A stretch of DNA of 64,000 bases from Bradyrhizobium sp. 164 (GTDB taxonomy: Bacteria > Pseudomonadota > Alphaproteobacteria > Rhizobiales > Xanthobacteraceae). The notes below the pieces were generated by a model. That model did not search any database. It had not been told where the DNA came from and saw only the letters and a list, made by a program, of their open reading frames with translations. The stretch lies in contig NZ_JADPKA010000001.1 in the NCBI RefSeq assembly GCF_023073715.1, positions 186,001 through 250,000 of the forward strand. Reading direction: 5' to 3'. Within the stretch, counting starts at the first letter, position 1. The number at the start of each line of letters is the position of its first letter. This document shows, piece by piece, positions 37,549 to 47,240 of the stretch. The position numbers and the translations under genes were made by a program.

Positions 37549-38754
37549 TCAGCCTCTATACGGTTCGAGCATCAGGTCACGGTTGACGATCACCCGTACC
37601 CGAAATCCCGGACGGATCGTCAAAGTCGGCTGTATGTTGAGATTGCGGCGGACAACCTGCTGGCCTGTTTGATTGATCGAATCCCCAGCTCCACGGCGGA
37701 GGGCGGCAATGAGATCGTTGTTGGTATTGCCGTTATCCGCCCCGGAATTCACCTCCGTGCCGACGGAAAGCAGCGTCGAAAGAGCGGCCGCCCCCAACAG
37801 TTCCTTCCAATGATTGTCGACCTCGTCCTCAAGACCAGAGAAGCCTGCCGCATCTGCACCGGGCTGCCGTTCCAGAACAATCGACCTCCCATTCGGCATG
37901 ATAAGGCGCGTCCAGACCAGGAGCACGCGCGACTGCCCAAATGCGACCTGGCTATCGTAGCTCCCGATCAGCTTTGCTCCCTGGGGGATAAGGCGAGCTC
38001 GCCCGGTAGGAGAATCGTACACCGACTCTGTGACTTGCGCCGTGATCTGGCCAGGCAGGTCGGAGCGGATTCCTGTGATGAGAGCGGCCGGAATGACCGT
38101 TCCGGCCTGAACGACAAAAGGCGAAGCCGGCCTCACAAGGCGATCGGAGCTTGTCGTCCGACGATCGACCGTTGCACTGACGAAGGCAAGCTTTCGGTCT
38201 TGGCCATTCTGAGCAAATGCTTCGTCGGATGATGGCACGCCGCTCGAACGGGCTTCGCTCGATGAAGTGGCGGGGGCTTGTGGCCGGACATTGGTGCTGG
38301 CAAATACCTTGCTGGTCCGTGCCGCCTCGCTCTCCTGATTGACACGCTGCTGTTCGGCATCAATACCGAGCGAGCTGGATGTCGAAGATCCCTGTGCTGC
38401 GACGATCGGCCGACCGAGATCACCGGGCAAAGGCGGCCCCAGGCGCGGCACGTCCTTCGGGATCTCGGTGTAATCCTTCGGTAAGGTCGCGAGCTGATCG
38501 GCGACGTTATGGTGGTCAGTCGCGTAAAGCTCCTCGGGTGCTGAAGTACCTGACCGTTTCTCGTGCAGCGCCCAGAGCACCGCGCCAGTGATCAGCGCGA
38601 GCACAAGGGCGCTGCCGCCGATAAGGACTTTCCGCGAGAGGCGCGCAACTTTTGGCCGATCCGGCCGGAGCCGCAGGGTTTCGGCAATCTCTTCCGGTGG
38701 CTTGCCCCGAGGCGCTTCCTTAGGTGTATCGATCGCCTGGTCCGTATCGTTCAA
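37549..38754 (-). CDS. trbI: conjugal transfer protein TrbI (VirB10-like)
   Basis: The 401-residue protein has a cytoplasmic N-terminus, one membrane helix at about 45-65 (KVLIGGSALVLALITGAVLW), a Pro-rich periplasmic linker, and the VirB10/TrbI domain (FVVQAGTVIPAALITGIRSD; QGAKLIGSYDSQVAFGQSRV; GFRVRVIVNRDLML). It spans both membranes in the core complex of the mating pore. It overlaps trbG by four bases. Confidence 0.96.
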   Translation of the reverse strand: MNDTDQAIDTPKEAPRGKPPEEIAETLRLRPDRPKVARLSRKVLIGGSALVLALITGAVLWALHEKRSGTSAPEELYATDHHNVADQLATLPKDYTEIPKDVPRLGPPLPGDLGRPIVAAQGSSTSSSLGIDAEQQRVNQESEAARTSKVFASTNVRPQAPATSSSEARSSGVPSSDEAFAQNGQDRKLAFVSATVDRRTTSSDRLVRPASPFVVQAGTVIPAALITGIRSDLPGQITAQVTESVYDSPTGRARLIPQGAKLIGSYDSQVAFGQSRVLLVWTRLIMPNGRSIVLERQPGADAAGFSGLEDEVDNHWKELLGAAALSTLLSVGTEVNSGADNGNTNNDLIAALRRGAGDSINQTGQQVVRRNLNIQPTLTIRPGFRVRVIVNRDLMLEPYRG

Positions 38755-39725
38755 AGCGACCTCCCGTCGGTTCGCACGATCCTGACCTTCTGCTGGTGCT
38801 CCTCCCCCAGCCTCAGTTCCGCGGCCGCGAACAGCCGGTCAACAATCAGCACATTTCCGTAAGCGCGGTAGTTGACGATCTCGGTTTTGCCGTCGGGCCC
38901 GATCAAGAAGAGCGGCGGCATCTCGCCCTGACTGACGCCGGGGGAGAATTCAATGTAGGTTTTTCGGCCGTCATCATAAGCGTTGACGGGACGCCAAGGC
39001 GGGCTGTCGCCCTCGATGGCGTAGCGGTAGCGGCGCGCCGGCAGGTCCGGAATAAAGGGTGCCGGCGGTAAAGCTTGAGCTCGCCCGCCAGGATCCGGCG
39101 GATAGAACCAGGCGACCGAGGGCATATAGGGCTTTTCGTTGGCGCGAAGCTCGATCAGGTAAGTCCGGCGATCAGTATTGACGACGAGGTTGGTCTCGAT
39201 CGAGGGACGGGTTGGCTTGACCATGATGTGAACGCGGCGGGCGACGCCGCTGCCACTCTCGGTGTCGCCGACCACCCAGCGGACGGTATCGCCTGCGGCG
39301 AGCGGTCCTGAGCCGATCAGCTGCTCACCGGACTCGAGCGCAATGTCCGTAATTTGCCCCGGCGCGGCATAGATCTGGTAGAGCGCGCCCGGACTATAGG
39401 AAAACACTTGCACCGCATTGTAGTAGCCGGCTTTGCGAGGCTGCACGCGTGCAGCGTCATTTGCGATTTCGATGCGCTCGACAGGCTCCTCGGCCTCCGC
39501 GCTCTTGCCGCCTCGTGCAGCCTTCCAGGTCGGTGGCACATGTAGCGGTCGCGGGCGATCATCGGCAAGCGCCGGCAAGTCCGGTGCCGGCGGGAGCTCG
39601 TTGTCGTAGCTGATTTGCGGCGGCCTGAAGGTCGTGCAGCCGCCGAGCGTCGAGACACAGACCAGAAGAGCCAGAGGCAAGCACGGCCGCGCTTTTCGTG
39701 ACACAAAAACAAGACCTGACGGCAT
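38751..39725 (-). CDS. trbG: conjugal transfer lipoprotein TrbG (VirB9-like)
   Basis: The ATG at 39725 has AAAGGAG ten bases upstream and gives a 324-residue protein with a lipoprotein signal (LALLVCVSTLGGCTTF). The VirB9 domain follows (YSPGALYQIYAAPGQITDIA; TNLVVNTDRRTYLIELRANE; FLIGPDGKTEIVNYRAYGN). It forms the outer-membrane layer with TrbI. A longer frame upstream overlaps trbF and is not credible. Confidence 0.95.
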   Translation of the reverse strand: MPSGLVFVSRKARPCLPLALLVCVSTLGGCTTFRPPQISYDNELPPAPDLPALADDRPRPLHVPPTWKAARGGKSAEAEEPVERIEIANDAARVQPRKAGYYNAVQVFSYSPGALYQIYAAPGQITDIALESGEQLIGSGPLAAGDTVRWVVGDTESGSGVARRVHIMVKPTRPSIETNLVVNTDRRTYLIELRANEKPYMPSVAWFYPPDPGGRAQALPPAPFIPDLPARRYRYAIEGDSPPWRPVNAYDDGRKTYIEFSPGVSQGEMPPLFLIGPDGKTEIVNYRAYGNVLIVDRLFAAAELRLGEEHQQKVRIVRTDGRSL

Positions 39726-39726
39726 G

Positions 39727-40407
39727 TTAGCCGAGCTCCTTTGACCAGTTGATAGCGTTGACGTAGATGCCAAGGGGATTTTTGCGTAGGCGATCCAGAT
39801 CGCGAGGCATTTCCACGACGATGGTAAGGATGGCAGTCCACCGTTCCGTTGCGGCAAGTTGGCCGTTATCGTAGCGGCGCTCGATCCAGGCGAGGCGAAA
39901 GCTCTCAGGCGAGGCTCGGATGACGCTCGAGACCTCGATCGCGATTTGAGACTTTCCGAGCTTAGCGAAGGGGTCGTTGTTGCGGGCATAGTCGTTGAGC
40001 GCGGCGGCGCCGCGATCGGTCGTGAAGTCGTAGGCACGCAGCCAGTTCTCGCGGAGGACAATCGCGTCCATCGGCAAGCCGCGGACGTGCTCGATGAAGC
40101 GCGCCAGGTGAAACGCTATTTGAGGGTCCGTCGGCTGGTAGGCAGCATTTGCAGGGGCAAGTGCTTTCGCTTCACCCAATTGATCGACCTCAACCACCCA
40201 GGGCGTGATCGTGCCATGGGCTGATTGCCAGACCAGAGCTCCAGCAAAGCCCGCGGAGAGGAACAGGCAGCCGAATGCCATGAGCCGCCAGTTCTTGGCC
40301 TGGACTCGTGCTGCACCAATGCGGTCATCCCAGACTTGAGCTGCGCGTTGATAGGGCGTGACCGGCTCCGGCGTGCGGCCGTAGTGAACGGCCGATCGTT
40401 TGAACAT
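39727..40407 (-). CDS. trbF: conjugal transfer protein TrbF (VirB8-like)
   Basis: The 226-residue protein has one N-terminal membrane helix (WRLMAFGCLFLSAGFAGALV) and a periplasmic VirB8 domain (PQIAFHLARFIEHVRGLPMD; AFRLAWIERRYDNGQLAATE-like; RNPLGIYV in the variant KNPLGIYVNAINWSKEL). It assembles the pore. Confidence 0.95.
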   Translation of the reverse strand: MFKRSAVHYGRTPEPVTPYQRAAQVWDDRIGAARVQAKNWRLMAFGCLFLSAGFAGALVWQSAHGTITPWVVEVDQLGEAKALAPANAAYQPTDPQIAFHLARFIEHVRGLPMDAIVLRENWLRAYDFTTDRGAAALNDYARNNDPFAKLGKSQIAIEVSSVIRASPESFRLAWIERRYDNGQLAATERWTAILTIVVEMPRDLDRLRKNPLGIYVNAINWSKELG

Positions 40408-40458
40408 TTGTCTGACCTCAAGGCATGGTTGGAAATGGATTTTGGAGAGACAGCGAAC

Positions 40459-41691
40459 TCAGCGATTGTCTTGTGAGAGGTCCACCGATGCGCCGCTCCC
40501 GCCGTGATCGCCTGACCGAACCGCGTGCGTGGCCGCTGATGCTCCCTGTTGGATGGTCTGCGCACGCTTCATACGCCGAACCCAGGCTGGCGGGCTGTCG
40601 GGGGCGGCCGAGGAGCCCCCCTCCTCCTGACCGACATGACCAGTCGCTCGCCCAAGGCCGGCTGCGAGCGAACGCAAGGGACTTGCCGCGCCTGGCGCGC
40701 TCGCCTCGACGCCGGAGCTTCCCGCCCGCAACATGTTCGTCGCGCCACTTGCAATCGCGCTTCCACCGCGCAGCGAGCCCGCAATCGCGCCGGCGGCAAG
40801 ACCTGCAGCGCCGGCGGCAGCGCCAGCTCCTGCCGCGATCACCCCACCGGCAGCGAGGCCCGTGCCGACGGCGGTGCCTGCGCCAAGCTGCGGACCTCCG
40901 GAGACGATGCCATTGGCGATACCGGGGCCGAAGATGCCAAGGCCCAAGAGGGCGAGCGCGCCCAGGACAAGTGCCATCGCATTCTCGATGGTCGGCTGGT
41001 TGCCGCCAAAGCCGCTCGTGAACTGCGAGAACAAGGTCGACCCGATGCCCACGATGACGGCAAGGACCAGAACCTTGACCCCCGATGAGATGACATTGCC
41101 CAGCACCCGTTCAGCCGCAAAAGCGGTCTTGCCGAACAGGCCGAAGGGGATCAGGACGAACCCGGCAAGTGTCGTCAGCTTGAATTCGATGAGGGTCACG
41201 AACAGCTGGATCGCCAGGATAAAGAACGCGAGCAGCACCACGGTCCAAGCAAACAGCAGGACCACGATTTGCACGAAATTCTCAAAGAAGCTGACATAGC
41301 CCATCAGCCCAGAGATGGAGTCCAGGATTGGCCGGCCTGCATCAAGGCCTACCTGCGCAATGCGGCCCGGCCTTAGGAAATCTGCTGACGAAAGGCTTGT
41401 CCCTGAGGCTTTCAGACCTAACCCCGCAAAACTTTCGAAGACGATCCGGGCGAGGTTATTCCAATTGCCAATCAGGTAAGCAAAGACGCCGACAAACAAG
41501 GTTTTCTTGACCAGCCGGGCGATGATGTCCTCGTCCGTTCCGAATGACCAGAACAGGCCAGCCAGGGTGATGTCGATTGCAGCCAGCGTTGTGGCGACAT
41601 ATCCGACTTCGCCCCCGACCAGACCGAATCCGGAATCGATGTAGCGGGTGAAAGCTTCCAGAAACTGGTCGATGACGCCCGTGCCGCCCAT
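40459..41691 (-). CDS. trbL: conjugal transfer protein TrbL (VirB6-like)
   Basis: The 410-residue protein has several membrane helices in the first 290 residues (YVATTLAAIDITLAGLFWSF; LLFAWTVVLLAFFILAIQLF; LTTLAGFVLIPFGLFGKTAF) and a Gly/Ala-rich tail, as is typical for TrbL. It forms the inner-membrane channel part. The C-terminal tail is rich in charged and small residues and is always variable. Confidence 0.95.
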   Translation of the reverse strand: MGGTGVIDQFLEAFTRYIDSGFGLVGGEVGYVATTLAAIDITLAGLFWSFGTDEDIIARLVKKTLFVGVFAYLIGNWNNLARIVFESFAGLGLKASGTSLSSADFLRPGRIAQVGLDAGRPILDSISGLMGYVSFFENFVQIVVLLFAWTVVLLAFFILAIQLFVTLIEFKLTTLAGFVLIPFGLFGKTAFAAERVLGNVISSGVKVLVLAVIVGIGSTLFSQFTSGFGGNQPTIENAMALVLGALALLGLGIFGPGIANGIVSGGPQLGAGTAVGTGLAAGGVIAAGAGAAAGAAGLAAGAIAGSLRGGSAIASGATNMLRAGSSGVEASAPGAASPLRSLAAGLGRATGHVGQEEGGSSAAPDSPPAWVRRMKRAQTIQQGASAATHAVRSGDHGGSGASVDLSQDNR

Positions 41692-41694
41692 GGC

Positions 41695-42066
41695 TCACTC
41701 CCTTTGGCTCGGAATGGAGGGAAAGCCGGACGGGAGGCGACCTTCGTCTTTACGCGGGACTGGAGAGGGGAATGGCGCCGCGCCGGTCCGGCTATGCGAA
41801 CCATCAATTGACCTGCTTCCGCCTAAGAACTGATTGCGCTGCTCGGCCCAGATCTTCTGGCATTCAGGCAGAGCGTCTTTCTGCTCGTAGGTGACGGTAC
41901 GGCATTGCTCGAGCTTTGCTGCGGTCAAATCCGGTTTTGAGGCTAGAGAGACGGAAGACTGGGTCGCGCTCTCGTCGGTGCGCAGGCGAATGGCGCAGGC
42001 GGCAACCAACAGGACAGCAAGACCAGCTGCTGCCGCGACAGGTAGTCGTTCAAATCGTATTTTCAT
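41695..42066 (-). CDS. trbK: TrbK-like lipoprotein, possible entry exclusion
   Basis: The 123-residue protein begins with a lipoprotein-like signal (AAAAGLAVLLVAACAIR). The signature CRTVTYEQKDALPECQKIW, with two Cys and WAEQRNQFLG, is typical of TrbK of this operon type. TrbK of IncP plasmids blocks mating with cells that already carry the element. It lies between trbJ and trbL, as in Mesorhizobium and Agrobacterium operons. Confidence 0.85.
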   Translation of the reverse strand: MKIRFERLPVAAAAGLAVLLVAACAIRLRTDESATQSSVSLASKPDLTAAKLEQCRTVTYEQKDALPECQKIWAEQRNQFLGGSRSIDGSHSRTGAAPFPSPVPRKDEGRLPSGFPSIPSQRE

Positions 42067-42068
42067 GA

Positions 42069-42803
42069 TCAGTGGAACATCTGCACGGTTGTCGGTTGAT
42101 AGTTTTGGTCCGGATTGAGAAAGCGCCGCAGCTGCTCCCTACCCTGCTCCTGCGCTGCAGCCCGTTGGGCGGATTCGAGCGTCTGTGCGCGACCTTGCGC
42201 GGCAACAGTCGCCGTAAGGTCCGCAAGCTGCTGGGCTTGCAGCGCAAGAAGCTGGTTGCCGGCCTGACTTGCCTGGAGCGCACCCGCTGCGCCCTGGCTC
42301 GCCGTCACGAGGGCGGACATCTGGATGCGGTTGGCGTCGAGATTGCCGACAACGCTCGCTTGGACCCTCATGGCGTCCTGCAGCCCGGCAACTGAGTTCT
42401 GCCAGCGTGTTTGGGCATTTGCGACCAGGAGCCCATCGGACATGCTCGCCGATGCCGGCGCATAGGTGGTGGAAAACGCGCGATCGATCTGCTGGACGTC
42501 GTAGGCAATCCGCTGCGCCTGCGAGAGTAGCTGCTGGGTGCGTTGAATCGACTTCTCGAGCTGTTGCAAGGATGAATAAGGCAGGCTCGCCAGGTTCTTC
42601 GCCTGATTGATCAGCATCTGCGCTTGGTTCTGGAGCGAAGTGATCTGATTGTTGATCTGCTGCAGCTCACGCGCGGCCGTCAGCACATTCTGAACGTAGT
42701 TGTTGGGATCGAACACGATCCACTGCGCCTTCGCTTCGCGGGGCGCTTGGATCATGGTCATGGCGATGATACTTGCTGCCAGAAGCGGGCGGATACAGCT
42801 CAT
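42069..42803 (-). CDS. trbJ: conjugal transfer protein TrbJ (VirB5-like)
   Basis: The 244-residue secreted helical protein has a signal peptide (LLAASIIAMTMIQAPREAKA) and WIVFDPNNYVQNVLTAAREL, the diagnostic TrbJ start. Gln-rich coiled segments follow (QQINNQITSLQNQAQMLINQ). It is a minor pilus or tip component. It abuts trbE at 42803. Confidence 0.95.
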   Translation of the reverse strand: MSCIRPLLAASIIAMTMIQAPREAKAQWIVFDPNNYVQNVLTAARELQQINNQITSLQNQAQMLINQAKNLASLPYSSLQQLEKSIQRTQQLLSQAQRIAYDVQQIDRAFSTTYAPASASMSDGLLVANAQTRWQNSVAGLQDAMRVQASVVGNLDANRIQMSALVTASQGAAGALQASQAGNQLLALQAQQLADLTATVAAQGRAQTLESAQRAAAQEQGREQLRRFLNPDQNYQPTTVQMFH

Positions 42804-45235
42804 CAGAGCGCTCCTTGTTTGGCGAACTGCGGAATGAGATTGCAGGCCCAGCCGAGGTCGCGCGCCTTGAGCCAGCCCGTGACGAACTCGTCCCTTCCGT
42901 GCTCGGCAAGCACCCGATCAATCAAAGCCTGGTCGGCTTTGGACGAGGCGGCCGCGAAGGCGAGCGCGATTTCGCCAAGTCCGAGCTCGAACAGGCGGTT
43001 GCCGCGGCGCGATTGGCAGTAGTAGTCCCGCTTCGGAGTGGCGCGGGCGAGGATCTCGATCTGCCGGTCGTTCAGCCCAAAGCGACGGTAAATCGCCTTG
43101 ATCTGCGGCTCGATGGCGCGATCGTTTGGCAGAAGGATGCGGGTCGGGCAGCTCTCGATGATGGCAGGCGCGATTTTGGAGCCATCGATATCGGCAAGCG
43201 ATTGGGTCGCAAACACGACCGAGGCGTTCTTTTTGCGGAGGGTTTTGAGCCACTCGCGGAGCTTGCCGGCAAAATCGGCGTCATCGAGCACAAGCCAGCC
43301 TTCGTCGATGATGAGCAGTGTCGGACGGCCGTCAAAGCGGTCCTCGATCCGGTGAAACAGATAGGCCAGAACTGCGGGCGCGACAGAGGTCCCAATCAAT
43401 CCGTCGGTCTCGAACACCTGGACGGAGGCTTCACCCAGCCGTTCATATTCGCCGTCGAGCAACAGGGCGTATGGACCACCGAGGCAGTAGGGCTGCAGCG
43501 CGCGCTTGAGAGCGTTGGACTGCAGAAGAACGGAGAACCCAGTCAGAGTCCGCTCCTTAACTGGTGCCGAGGCGAGTGAGTTCAACGCCGACCAGACATG
43601 ATCCTTGGTCTCAGGGGTGACTTCGATCCGCTCGCGCGTCAGGATCGATGCGATCCAGTCGGATGCCCAGCCTCGCTCGCCGACATCGTCGATGCCCGCA
43701 AGCGGCTGGAGCGAGACGAATTCTGAGGATTCCAGGGCGCCGCCGAGATCATGCCAGTCGCCCCCCGTGGCGATGGCCGATGCGCGGATCGAGCCTCCGA
43801 AGTCGAACGCAAAGATCTGCGCCTCGCGATAGCGGCGGAACTGCAGCGCCATGAGCGCGAGCAGCACCGACTTACCGGCGCCCGTCGGCCCGATGACCAT
43901 AGTGTGGCCGACATCTCCGACATGCAGCGAAAACCGGAATGGCGTGGAACCCTCAGTCTTACCGAAGAACAATGGGGGCGCGTTGAGGTGGTGATCCCTC
44001 ACCTCTCCGGCCCATACGGCAGATTGCGGGATCATATGGGCGAGGTTCAGGGTCGAGACCGGCGGCTGGCGGACGTTTGCGTAAGTTTGTCCCGGCAGGC
44101 TGCCGAGCCAGGCTTCGACGGCATTGACCGTCTCGGCCATGCAGGTGAAGTCGCGGCCTTGGACGACCTTTTCGGCGAGGCGGAGCTTTTCGTCGGCTGC
44201 GCGAGGATCCCCGTCCCAGACCGTGACCGTTGCCGTAACGAAGACCTGTGCGATCTGATCCGAGCCCAATTCCTGGAGCGCACTGTCGGCGTCCATCGCC
44301 TTGTTGTGGGCATCGGTATCCAGAAGCGCGGAGGCCTCGTTCGTCATCACCTCCTTCAGGATCGCCGCGGTCGACTTGCGCTTGGCAAACCATTGCCGCC
44401 TGATCCTGGTGAGGAGCTTTGTGGCATCTGTCTTGTCGAGCATGATCGCCCGCGTGGACCAGCGATACGGGAATGCCAGCCGGTTCAGGTCGTCGAGAAT
44501 TCCGGGCGTGGTCGCGGTTGGAAAGCCCACGAGCGTCAGAACGCGCAGATGCGCCTCGCCCAGCATGGGCTCGAGACCTCCTGTCAGGGATTGATCGGCA
44601 AGCAACGCATCGAGATACATCGGAATTTCTGGCACGCGCACGCGATGCCGTTTGGTCGAGACCGTCGAATGCAGGTAGGTCAGCGTTTGCTCGTCATCGA
44701 GCCAGCCACATTCCGGCATGAAACCCTCGACGAGCTGCAGGACGCGGCCGGTCCGGTCGACAAAGCCGGCAAGCACCTCGCGCGCATCCGCTCCCGCAGC
44801 GCGATGGCTGCCCTCGTACAGCAGGCGCTCCGCCACGGCCGCACTCTCTGCCGGAGGCAGATAGAGGAAAGTCAGATAGTAGCTCGACTCATAGTGGCTG
44901 CCGGCCTCCTCGAACTGCGCTTTCCGCTCCGCATCCACCAGCGCCGAGGCGACGTCCGGGAATGTATCCGGCGGATAGCGTCCTGCCGAATGCCGTTGCG
45001 CCTCGACGAAGACGGCCCACCCCGATCCGAGGCGACGGAGCGCATTGTTGAGGCGGCCTGCGACAGCAACAAGCTCGGCCGGCACTGAGCTGTCGAGATC
45101 CGGCCCTCTGAACCGGGCCGTTCGCTGAAAGGATCCATCCTTGTTGAGAATGACGCCCTCATCGACCAGGGCCGCCCAAGGCAGGAAGTCGGCAAGGCGC
45201 GTGTTTGAACGGCGATATTCGGCAAGATTCATCAT
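42803..45235 (-). CDS. trbE: conjugal transfer ATPase TrbE (VirB4-like)
   Basis: From the ATG at 45235 the protein has 810 residues (MMNLAEYRRSNTRLADFLPW). Walker A lies in MVIGPTGAGKSVLLALMA and Walker B in RPTLLIIDEGWLVLDD, followed by KKNASVVFATQSLADI. It powers pilus assembly and substrate passage. A longer frame upstream overlaps trbD and is rejected. Length fits TrbE (810-850). Confidence 0.97.
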   Translation of the reverse strand: MMNLAEYRRSNTRLADFLPWAALVDEGVILNKDGSFQRTARFRGPDLDSSVPAELVAVAGRLNNALRRLGSGWAVFVEAQRHSAGRYPPDTFPDVASALVDAERKAQFEEAGSHYESSYYLTFLYLPPAESAAVAERLLYEGSHRAAGADAREVLAGFVDRTGRVLQLVEGFMPECGWLDDEQTLTYLHSTVSTKRHRVRVPEIPMYLDALLADQSLTGGLEPMLGEAHLRVLTLVGFPTATTPGILDDLNRLAFPYRWSTRAIMLDKTDATKLLTRIRRQWFAKRKSTAAILKEVMTNEASALLDTDAHNKAMDADSALQELGSDQIAQVFVTATVTVWDGDPRAADEKLRLAEKVVQGRDFTCMAETVNAVEAWLGSLPGQTYANVRQPPVSTLNLAHMIPQSAVWAGEVRDHHLNAPPLFFGKTEGSTPFRFSLHVGDVGHTMVIGPTGAGKSVLLALMALQFRRYREAQIFAFDFGGSIRASAIATGGDWHDLGGALESSEFVSLQPLAGIDDVGERGWASDWIASILTRERIEVTPETKDHVWSALNSLASAPVKERTLTGFSVLLQSNALKRALQPYCLGGPYALLLDGEYERLGEASVQVFETDGLIGTSVAPAVLAYLFHRIEDRFDGRPTLLIIDEGWLVLDDADFAGKLREWLKTLRKKNASVVFATQSLADIDGSKIAPAIIESCPTRILLPNDRAIEPQIKAIYRRFGLNDRQIEILARATPKRDYYCQSRRGNRLFELGLGEIALAFAAASSKADQALIDRVLAEHGRDEFVTGWLKARDLGWACNLIPQFAKQGAL

Positions 45236-45243
45236 AGGCAACT

Positions 45244-45507
45244 CTAGGACCTGAGGTGGCTTGGAATACGGACGTGCCGGCGCACGACTTCCACGAAATC
45301 GGGATCGCGTTTTGCGGCCCAGATGGCGGCCATGTGGCCGACGAACCAGAGGAGGAGGCCGGCAACCCACAGGCGCAGCCCAAGACCGAGTGCCGCCGCT
45401 AACGTGCCGTTGGCGATCGCCACGGCGCGCGGCGCACCGCCCATCAGGATAGGCTCGGTGAGCGCACGATGCACGGGCGCGATAAAGCCTGCGACAGGCT
45501 CCTCCAT
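45244..45507 (-). CDS. trbD: conjugal transfer protein TrbD (VirB3-like)
   Basis: The 87-residue protein begins MEEPVAGFIAPVHRALTEPI, has one or two membrane helices (NGTLAAALGLGLRLWVAGLL; LWFVGHMAAIWAA) and ends DPDFVEVVRRHVR. This is the full TrbD pattern. Its ATG shares one base with the TAA of trbC. Confidence 0.95.
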   Translation of the reverse strand: MEEPVAGFIAPVHRALTEPILMGGAPRAVAIANGTLAAALGLGLRLWVAGLLLWFVGHMAAIWAAKRDPDFVEVVRRHVRIPSHLRS

Positions 45508-45833
45508 TAGATCACCACGCCGCCGCCGAAGGAGAAGAAAGACAGAAAGAAGCTTGATGCCGCAAAGGCGATGGACAGACCGAACACGATCTGAACCAGG
45601 CGACGAAAGCCACCAGACGTGTCGCCAAATGCGAGCGAGAGCCCGGTGACAATGATGATGATGACCGCAATAATCTTGGCGACGGGACCCTCGACCGATT
45701 GCAAAATCTGGTTGAGCGGTTGCTCCCACGGCATATTTGAGCCAGCGGCGCACGCCGGGATACTGCTCAGCCAAAGGGTCACAATTGCCGTGGCCGGAAT
45801 GCTGGCGCGGCGGAGAGATGAAGGCATCGTCAT
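45507..45833 (-). CDS. trbC: conjugal pilin TrbC (VirB2-like)
   Basis: The 108-residue protein has a signal-like helix (ASIPATAIVTLWLSSIPACA), a mature start near GSNMPWEQPLNQILQSVEGP, and two membrane helices (VAKIIAVIIIIVTGLSLAFG; IAFAASSFFLSFFSFGGG). It is the pilin subunit. It overlaps trbB by four bases. Confidence 0.95.
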   Translation of the reverse strand: MTMPSSLRRASIPATAIVTLWLSSIPACAAGSNMPWEQPLNQILQSVEGPVAKIIAVIIIIVTGLSLAFGDTSGGFRRLVQIVFGLSIAFAASSFFLSFFSFGGGVVI

Positions 45834-46810
45834 GATCGGTCTCCAATTGCAGAAAGGCTGTAATCGCCTGATGCTTCTATGCCGGTAACGCGGGCGAGCT
45901 CGCTCAAGCGGCGTTCGGCGCCGCGGCCGCTGAGCACCGCGATTACGTTGATTGTTTCGGCGATAAGCGGCCGGGGGACTGTGACGACAGCTTCCTGGAC
46001 TAGCTGCTCGAGTCGGCGTAGCGCCCCGAGCGCCGTTCCGGCATGGATCGTGCCGATTCCGCCCGGATGTCCGGTGCTCCAGGCCTTGAGCAAATCGAGC
46101 GCCTCGGCTCCGCGCACCTCACCAATGGGAATTCGATCGGGGCGCAGACGAAGCGACGAACGGACCAGGTCGGAGAGCGAGATCAAGCCATCCTTCGTGC
46201 GGAGCGCCACGAGGTTTGGCGCCAAGCACTGAAGCTCGCGCGTATCTTCGATGAGAACGACACGGTCAGTCGTTTTAGCCACCTCGGCGAGAAGGGCATT
46301 GGTCAGTGTCGTCTTGCCGGTCGAGGTGCCGCCGGCGACCAGAATGTTCTTGCGCGCGCAAACTGCATCCCTCAATGCACTGGCCTGATCCGGCGTCATA
46401 ATGCCGACTGCGACGTAATCCTCGAGGCTGAACACGGCGACCGCCGGCTTTCGGATCGCAAATGTTGGCGCGGCCACGACCGGCGGCAGCAGCCCCTCGA
46501 ATCGCTCCCCCGTCTCGGGCAGCTCGGCAGAAATCCGTGGGCTCCCGGGATGAACCTCGGCACCCACGTAGTGAGCCACCACGCGGATGATTCGCTCTCC
46601 GTCAGAAGGGGATATATTCTTGCCAGTATCCGTAAGGCCGCTCGACAGTCGGTCGATCCACAGTCGGCCGTCGGGATTGAGCATCACCTCGACGATTGCC
46701 GGATCTTCCAAGAACCATGCGATGGCGGGCCCCAACGCGGTACGCAGCATACGCGCTCCGCGCAAGTTCGCTTCTGAATCAAAAGAATGGATCGCCACGA
46801 TTTGCCCCAA
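45830..46810 (-). CDS. trbB: conjugal transfer ATPase TrbB (VirB11-like)
   Basis: The 326-residue protein has VirB11/TrbB motifs: [16 protein letters not shown], Walker A in [20 protein letters not shown], the Asp box in [12 protein letters not shown], and the His box in [20 protein letters not shown]. It is the first gene of the trb operon. Confidence 0.97.
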   Translation of the reverse strand: MGQIVAIHSFDSEANLRGARMLRTALGPAIAWFLEDPAIVEVMLNPDGRLWIDRLSSGLTDTGKNISPSDGERIIRVVAHYVGAEVHPGSPRISAELPETGERFEGLLPPVVAAPTFAIRKPAVAVFSLEDYVAVGIMTPDQASALRDAVCARKNILVAGGTSTGKTTLTNALLAEVAKTTDRVVLIEDTRELQCLAPNLVALRTKDGLISLSDLVRSSLRLRPDRIPIGEVRGAEALDLLKAWSTGHPGGIGTIHAGTALGALRRLEQLVQEAVVTVPRPLIAETINVIAVLSGRGAERRLSELARVTGIEASGDYSLSAIGDRS

Positions 46811-47240
46811 GCTGCTGAGGCCGCTTCGGCGCCCTCATCTGAAGGCAAATAAAAGATAGGTCGTGTCTTACCGCAACAAAGGGAATATGCCGTTCGAAGT
46901 CTAGCGTAGAAAAAGGAACATTTGAAAAGAGCGCCGGCTTGACGCGCCGACCCCTCGACGGCGAGGCGAGAAATCGAACCACTGTCGCTGCCGCGCGTAG
47001 GCACGATTGAGCTCCCGCTTTTGGAGGACGCTCAAACCCGGGATAATGAACCACATCAGCCGGCGGGCTGCCGCAGGTACCAATGCCGACGCTGGTCTGG
47101 TGCACCACCGTGAGCGTAATGACCCTGCACCATTCCCCCTGGAATCAGGCCGGCCCTGTACTGCACGACGATTGCCCCCCAGAATGCAGATATTCAAAGA
47201 GTGATTTCTAGTCCGCAATGGCCGAGCTGAGATCGCAGGT
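46811..47240. other. upstream region of trbB, no gene supported
   Basis: This 430-bp stretch should hold the trb promoter. I looked for a dyad of the tra-box kind (TGTGCAG...CTGCACA) and saw none. In related elements traI lies here, but only broken copies remain at the other end of the operon. Confidence 0.45.
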